Made by a program: the position numbers and the translations under genes
Notes under the pieces: model-generated
The model's database searches: none
What the model was told of the DNA's origin: nothing
Seen by the model: the letters and a program-made list of their open reading frames with translations, nothing else
Source: Gemmatimonadota bacterium
Lineage (GTDB): Bacteria > Latescibacterota > UBA2968 > UBA8231
Assembly (NCBI GenBank): GCA_028875335.1
Contig: JAPPEF010000238.1
Span: forward strand, 1-9,519
Direction: 5' to 3'
Length of the DNA: 9,519 nucleotides
Shown: one piece after another, positions 5,993 to 9,519 of the stretch
Numbering within the stretch: position 1 is the first letter of the stretch
Layout of the letters: every line of letters starts with the position of its first letter

Positions 5993-7149
5993 ATTGCGTG
6001 GATTATCTCGCAGTACTCTTGGCAGGCATTGAGGGCCTGAGACCGCGATTGTCGGCAATCTCGGAGGTCGCCGATCAAGTCGCCGGATGCCTTGTAGCGG
6101 ATGGACGGCTACTGCTGGCCAGTGTGCGGCCGGACTTTACGTCAGAGGGCTTCATTCGCTCTGGCGGGCTGATGCTGGCTGAGGAGTGGACGCCCGAGAC
6201 GGTGCTGTCGCCTAATGACGCAGTGATTCTCGGCTGGTCGGGTGCCCTGCCGGACCAGGAGTTGGAGTTGTTGCGGGATCTGCGCGCCTCGGGTGCTCTG
6301 GTCGTCGGCATTGGGCCGGCCTCGTGGGCTGGTGCGGATTCTCAGTTGGGGGCCGACCTATTTCTGGAGAGCGAAATTCCCCTGTCAGAGGCAGTGACCG
6401 CTCCCTTCGGTGGCGAGGGCTACCCACTGATCTCTCTGCAGAATTTGGTTGTCTTGTGGACCTTCACCGGGGAGATCGTGGCCGCCTTGACCCGAGTTGG
6501 GCGGATGCCTGCCATGTATCAGAGCGTGCTGGTGGCAGGGGCGAGGGATCGCAATGCCCGGTTTGTCGGCTCGCGGTTCCACCAGGCACACCAAGTGCCG
6601 GCGATGCCTCCAGGACAGGTGGGTGGGGACTATCTGGATGCAATTGGAGCGATTCTGCGCACTCTGATTGAAGAGGAGGCGGGGGCGATTGACCAGGTCG
6701 GTGCAGTCTGTGCTCAGGTCCTCAACGCCGACCACGTCATCCATGCGGGCATGATCTCTCACTTCCCCGTGTATCAGCACGGAGCGCCGGGCGATCCGCT
6801 GTACATGCGTCTCCTAGCGCGGCTCGATGGGGAGTCGCCGTCGGTAGCCGAACTCGAGCGCGAGCTACAGTTAGGGGATTTGTTCTTCTTCCTTGGATAC
6901 TACCGGCGGCCAACGCAAGCTTACCAGGTTGCGCGCCGGGCGGGTGCGCGGATCGTCGAGGTGATCACCGGGGATGGATCGGATGGTTCGCCGCAGCCGG
7001 ACTACTTCATCCGGCCAAAGTGGCCCTTCGGCGATGCGGTGACGCGGGTGCCTAGGTACGACGTGGAGATCTTGCCCAGTTCCGGTATTGTGCAGGCGGC
7101 GATTTACTGGGCCGTGGTGGCGTCGATCTGGCAGGCGCTGTCCCGATAG
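5989..7149 (+). CDS. uncharacterised protein with two SIS-like (sugar isomerase) halves
   Basis: This 386-residue protein cannot be assigned to a named family, but its pattern suggests two SIS (phosphosugar-binding) alpha/beta domains in tandem. The first half (about 1-190) has 'DGRLLLASVRPDF' (38-50) and 'NDAVILGWSGALPDQ' (76-90) leading to 'ASGALVVGIGPA' (100-111). The second half (about 205-386) has 'ADHVIHAGMISHFP' (247-260), 'LGDLFFFLGYYRRPTQ' (295-310) leading to 'ARRAGARIVEVITGDG' (315-330), and a closing helix after 'ILPSSGIVQAAIYW' (361-374). Each half repeats the SIS order of strand, loop, helix, then strand ending in a glycine turn. The usual Ser/Thr-rich phosphate loop is only partly kept ('GWSGALP' versus 'GYYRRPT'). 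It could be a sugar-phosphate isomerase, amidotransferase-like partner or ligand sensor. The GTG start sits in a GTGA overlap with the preceding stop, implying translational coupling; an in-frame GTG at 5998 is an alternative. Confidence 0.75.
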   Translation: MNCVDYLAVLLAGIEGLRPRLSAISEVADQVAGCLVADGRLLLASVRPDFTSEGFIRSGGLMLAEEWTPETVLSPNDAVILGWSGALPDQELELLRDLRASGALVVGIGPASWAGADSQLGADLFLESEIPLSEAVTAPFGGEGYPLISLQNLVVLWTFTGEIVAALTRVGRMPAMYQSVLVAGARDRNARFVGSRFHQAHQVPAMPPGQVGGDYLDAIGAILRTLIEEEAGAIDQVGAVCAQVLNADHVIHAGMISHFPVYQHGAPGDPLYMRLLARLDGESPSVAELERELQLGDLFFFLGYYRRPTQAYQVARRAGARIVEVITGDGSDGSPQPDYFIRPKWPFGDAVTRVPRYDVEILPSSGIVQAAIYWAVVASIWQALSR

Positions 7150-7195
7150 GAACTCGCCGAGAGAGCCGCATCTACTCGTATTCTGTGAGGTAGAA

Positions 7196-8269
7196 ATGAT
7201 GAATAGTGTAGAGACGACAGTTCAGCTCCGCAGCGGCGAAAAGTTGATGATCGAGGTGTGCGAGCCGCCTTTTCCCGGTGGAGAGCACAGCCTCTGCTGG
7301 TGGGGGGATATTGCCGCCGACCTGATGGCAGGGAACCTGCGGCCTTGGCTGTACACGCCCTACTACCTGGGGAAAATCGATGGAGAGTTGGTGGGCTACA
7401 TGGGCTGTCAGACGCCTGCGGATACGCGCGAGGTGGGGCTCGTCGAGTTCGTCTGGACCGCCGAGGCACACCGGCGCAAAGGAATCGCTTCTCTCCTGCT
7501 CGGTCGGCTTGTGGAGGAGTTCACGCAAGCCGGGGGGTTGGCCCTTTATCTGTGTACGGCTAATCCCCATGCCGGTAGCCTGTACGAGCGCCATGGATTC
7601 CGCTATTTCGTCGGGGATGGAATGCGCTACTTGGCACCCGGTGCCGGCGACTTTGATCGCGACTACCTCGAAGGCGGCAGTCCGGCCGAGGTTCGCGACG
7701 CTACTTGGGCCGATCTGCCGGGGGCTTCGGTGCTCTATAATCATCCCGAGCCGAGGTGGATCGTGAAGGACTACCTGAGCCAGAGTTTCCGCGACACTCG
7801 CTACGAGAGTCACTTTGTGAAGACCCTCCGGCGCTTAGAAGGCCGGCGGGGGTTCTGTATCTCTCTGGAGAACGCCAAGCGCCGCTTGGTTGGCTTGGCT
7901 ACGGTTGAACGGCGGGGGAGTTTTGCCGAGCAGCACACGGGTATATTGAGCTTTCGCGTGGCACCAGCTTTCAGCGGCCAAGCCGCGGATTTGCTCAATG
8001 CGGCCGTCGAGCGGTGCGCGAACTTGGAGATCGCGGTCCTGCATGTCTATCTGGCGGACTGCGACGACGATCAGAAGCAGCTACTCGAAGAAGTGGGATT
8101 TGGCGAGGAGGCGCGATTCAAGCGGCGGCTGCGGGTCGATGGGCGGTACGTGGATATGGTTGTGTACGCGCGAACCATAGCGCAGACGGCGGCAGCTCTT
8201 TTCGACGAAGGCTATTACTATGGCGGGCGCAAGGACTGGCAGCGGGAGCGAGCTGGCGGCGCGGACTGA
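7196..8269 (+). CDS. tandem GNAT-family N-acetyltransferase
   Basis: This 357-residue protein has an N-terminal GNAT domain (about 9-150). The acetyl-CoA site is at 'VEFVWTAEAHRRKGIASLLL' (83-102), with R94-x-x-G-x-A as the pyrophosphate loop, followed by 'YLCTANPHAGSLYERHGF' (118-135), the motif B strand and helix with its Tyr and GF turn. A second half (about 165-330) looks like a degenerate GNAT fold: 'LVGLATVE' (231-238), 'GILSFRVAPAF' (249-259), 'VLHVYLADCDDDQ' (281-293) and 'LLEEVGFGEEARFKRRL' (296-312). It lacks the Q/RxxGxG/A loop and probably serves structure or dimerisation. GNAT enzymes acetylate amines; the acceptor is unknown. The frame stays open upstream to 7088, inside the previous gene. 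ATG 7196 (or the adjacent ATG 7199) is chosen because GAGG at 7187-7190 lies 5-8 nt upstream. It follows the SIS-like gene by 46 bp and is probably last in the operon. Confidence 0.85.
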   Translation: MMNSVETTVQLRSGEKLMIEVCEPPFPGGEHSLCWWGDIAADLMAGNLRPWLYTPYYLGKIDGELVGYMGCQTPADTREVGLVEFVWTAEAHRRKGIASLLLGRLVEEFTQAGGLALYLCTANPHAGSLYERHGFRYFVGDGMRYLAPGAGDFDRDYLEGGSPAEVRDATWADLPGASVLYNHPEPRWIVKDYLSQSFRDTRYESHFVKTLRRLEGRRGFCISLENAKRRLVGLATVERRGSFAEQHTGILSFRVAPAFSGQAADLLNAAVERCANLEIAVLHVYLADCDDDQKQLLEEVGFGEEARFKRRLRVDGRYVDMVVYARTIAQTAAALFDEGYYYGGRKDWQRERAGGAD

Positions 8270-8289
8270 AGGACGCAATCCACAGCGCT

Positions 8290-8302
8290 CAAACCCTGTT
8301 TG
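8290..8302. terminator. weak symmetrical hairpin between convergent genes
   Basis: CAAAC-CCT-GTTTG forms a 5-bp stem with a 3-nt loop in the 40-bp gap between the convergent acetyltransferase and serine hydrolase genes. The stem is short, not G/C-rich, and not followed by a clear T-run on either strand. Only its position suggests a termination role. Confidence 0.15.
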
Positions 8303-8309
8303 TCGGTGT

Positions 8310-9335
8310 CTAGTCGCAGGCCGCGAAAACCAGTTCGATTAGCTCCGGATTGGCCCCTTCACCACCGCGCACCCCGAGCGGATCCGGGTTTTGCACGATC
8401 ACCAGGTCCTCGCCGGGAAACACGGCGGTGTAATGGCCGCCGGCACCCCACGAATGAAAGCCGTCGCGTGGCAACTCAGGCCAGATCATGCCCTCGGAGT
8501 TGCTCCAGAACCCGTTCCCGTAGAGCCAGTCATTTTCGGGGCAGTGCGCCTTGATATGCGGCGCGACCTGAGTCGAATCGCGCATCCACGCTTCCGGCAC
8601 GAGTTGTACATCCCCCCAGCGGCCGTAGTTGCACCAGAGCCACCCGGCGCGAGCCAAGTCGAGCGCGGTGGTCGAGATACTCGTGCCATAGCCGAAAATA
8701 TGCTGTCGCGCCGAGGGGTGCAGCTCCATCGCGCCCGATGAGAACGCCCATGCCGCGCCGAGCGGCTCTGCGAGCTTCTCCCGCATCAGCCGCATGCAGC
8801 CGGCGGATTTCTCTGGGTCTTGCGCGTCGTAATAGCCGTATAGGTGCGCCACGGCGTGCGAAAGGATATTCATTCCCCAACTCTGGTAGTGGAACACCGT
8901 CCCGGGCTCTTCGCCGGGCTTCATATATCCGGAGGTATTCGATATGAGCTGGCGAAAAGTAATCTGGCGGTCTTTCGGGAAGGCGTAGCGGCTGTCCTTG
9001 GGGCCTGTTCCTTCCGGCACGTCCATATATTCGGGCCAGTAATCGTAGATCGCCGCGTCAACCGAAGGCAATTTTCCTTCGGCGACGGCGATGCCCAATA
9101 CATTCGACAGCATCGACTTCCACGTCGAGGCTATCGCCAGCTTCTCATCGCGCTCGACCCGATGGTTCCACTCGACGACGAGCTTGCCGCCCCGCACGAT
9201 CGCGAAGCGGTACTTGCGGTCTGCTACGCGCTCGTCTAGCCAGACTTTGGCTTTGTGCAGGCGGTCAGGATCGAAGCCGGCTTCATCAGCGGGGACTGTC
9301 TCCCAGTTATTCTTTGGCAATGTCATGGAGGCCAA
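8310..9335 (-). CDS. class C beta-lactamase-family serine hydrolase (esterase/amidase type)
   Basis: This 341-residue protein belongs to the beta-lactamase/transpeptidase-fold serine hydrolases (class C, EstB/NylB-like). The nucleophile motif S-x-x-K is 'ASTWKS' (69-74), Ser70 and Lys73. The second motif, usually Y-x-N, is 'FHYQSWG' (148-154), Tyr150-x-Ser152. The third, KTG-equivalent region is 'HSWGAGGHY' (294-302), where GAGG replaces KTG as in esterase and peptidase members. 'LISNTSGY' (130-137) is the conserved 'LLxHTSG' stretch after the first motif. The family includes esterases, 6-aminohexanoate-dimer hydrolases, D-aminopeptidases and a few beta-lactamases; the substrate is unknown. 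No signal peptide is visible, so it is likely cytoplasmic, unlike true AmpC enzymes. A TTG start at 9335 is preferred over the in-frame ATG at 9326 because AAGGAG lies 7 nt before the TTG but 16 nt before the ATG. It lies 35 bp downstream of an enolase-superfamily gene on the same strand, probably in one operon. Confidence 0.88.
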   Translation of the reverse strand: MASMTLPKNNWETVPADEAGFDPDRLHKAKVWLDERVADRKYRFAIVRGGKLVVEWNHRVERDEKLAIASTWKSMLSNVLGIAVAEGKLPSVDAAIYDYWPEYMDVPEGTGPKDSRYAFPKDRQITFRQLISNTSGYMKPGEEPGTVFHYQSWGMNILSHAVAHLYGYYDAQDPEKSAGCMRLMREKLAEPLGAAWAFSSGAMELHPSARQHIFGYGTSISTTALDLARAGWLWCNYGRWGDVQLVPEAWMRDSTQVAPHIKAHCPENDWLYGNGFWSNSEGMIWPELPRDGFHSWGAGGHYTAVFPGEDLVIVQNPDPLGVRGGEGANPELIELVFAACD

Positions 9336-9342
9336 TGGCTTG

Positions 9343-9348
9343 CTCCTT
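9343..9348 (-). promoter_or_regulatory. Shine-Dalgarno site deciding a TTG start
   Basis: AAGGAG on the minus strand lies 7 nt before TTG (first base 9335) and 16 nt before the in-frame ATG (first base 9326). The spacing favours the TTG as the start of the serine hydrolase. Confidence 0.55.
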
Positions 9349-9370
9349 GATCGATGGATGGATCATTAGC

Positions 9371-9517
9371 TCAGATTTTATTCTTCTCGATGTAATCCCA
9401 GTTGATATTCATCCCCAGCCCCGGCCGTTGAGGGACATGGACAAAACCCTGATCGTCCATCAACTCGCCGTGCTCGTGCAGCCAAGGGGCGGGTTGGTCG
9501 AAGTCGATGAAGGGGTG
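9371..9517 (-). CDS. mandelate racemase/enolase-superfamily protein, C-terminal end only
   Basis: A minus-strand frame enters from the right edge and ends at TGA (9371-9373), giving 48 residues. The segment reads 'HPFIDFDQPAPWLHEHGELM', then about ten residues on 'VPQRPGLGMNINWDYIEKNK'. The 'P-x-x-PGLGMxINxDYI' ending is characteristic of sugar-acid dehydratases and related enolase-superfamily enzymes, where it closes the capping domain. The barrel and all catalytic residues lie beyond the window. The ending differs from that of the protein encoded at 2008-3231, which has 'PEGPGLGVEVDEE' and a further 80-residue tail, so these are two different members. The serine hydrolase gene starts 35 bp downstream. 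Confidence 0.72.
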   Translation of the reverse strand, partial: HPFIDFDQPAPWLHEHGELMDDQGFVHVPQRPGLGMNINWDYIEKNKI

Positions 9518-9519
9518 CA

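Noticed and set aside
7088..7195. Upstream extension of the acetyltransferase to a start at 7088
   Set aside because: It would overlap the preceding gene by about 60 bp, adds Arg/Pro-rich residues with no family match, and ignores the GAGG ribosome-binding site before 7196.
7172..7813. 213-codon open frame on the minus strand
   Set aside because: It lies opposite the acetyltransferase gene, which has clear GNAT motifs. The translation shows no recognisable domain; it is a G+C-driven shadow frame.
8270..8309. Strong bidirectional rho-independent terminator between convergent genes
   Set aside because: Only a 5-bp A/T-containing stem (8290-8302) without a T-run is present; too weak to call with confidence.
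8310..9335. AmpC-type antibiotic-resistance beta-lactamase
   Set aside because: There is no signal peptide, the second motif is Y-x-S and the third is GAGG rather than KTG. These fit esterase or peptidase relatives better.

Overview
The window looks like chromosomal DNA from a G+C-rich, free-living or symbiotic bacterium. Genes are densely packed, most have Shine-Dalgarno sites, and GTG and TTG starts occur. Mandelate-racemase/enolase-superfamily proteins, a DadA-like FAD oxidoreductase, ceramidase-fold proteins, tandem GNAT proteins and class C serine hydrolases occur together. This mix recalls uncultivated heterotrophic lineages such as Latescibacterota, Poribacteria, Entotheonella relatives or some Planctomycetes. 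That placement is a low-confidence inference, because no rRNA or other phylogenetic marker is present. There is no tRNA, rRNA, CRISPR array, insertion sequence or phage gene.

Layout. (1) Positions 3-2021, + strand: the 3' end of a DadA-like FAD-dependent oxidoreductase, followed by a xylulokinase-type FGGY sugar kinase. (2) Positions 2008-3231, - strand: an enolase-superfamily protein whose 3' end overlaps the kinase by 14 bp. (3) Positions 3232-3360: a 129-bp divergent regulatory region with promoter-like elements and short repeats. (4) Positions 3361-8269, + strand: a probable four-gene operon of two different neutral-ceramidase-fold proteins in tandem, a protein that looks like two SIS (sugar isomerase) domains, and a tandem-GNAT acetyltransferase. 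(5) Positions 8310-9517, - strand: a class C beta-lactamase-family serine hydrolase, preceded on its strand by the 3' end of a second enolase-superfamily gene cut by the window edge.

The region reads as an accessory catabolic neighbourhood: a sugar kinase, acid-sugar dehydratase-like enzymes, an amine or amino-acid oxidase, hydrolases and a sugar-isomerase fold. A plausible theme is scavenging of sugar acids, amino sugars or amide-linked compounds, but no substrate can be read from the sequence.

The part most worth attention is the four-gene cassette at 3361-8269. Its two ceramidase-fold proteins lack the expected catalytic serine, and its third gene is an unfamiliar double SIS-like protein translationally coupled to the second. 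The enolase-superfamily protein at 2008-3231 also lacks several canonical catalytic residues. These are candidates for undescribed chemistry; nothing here establishes a complete new system.
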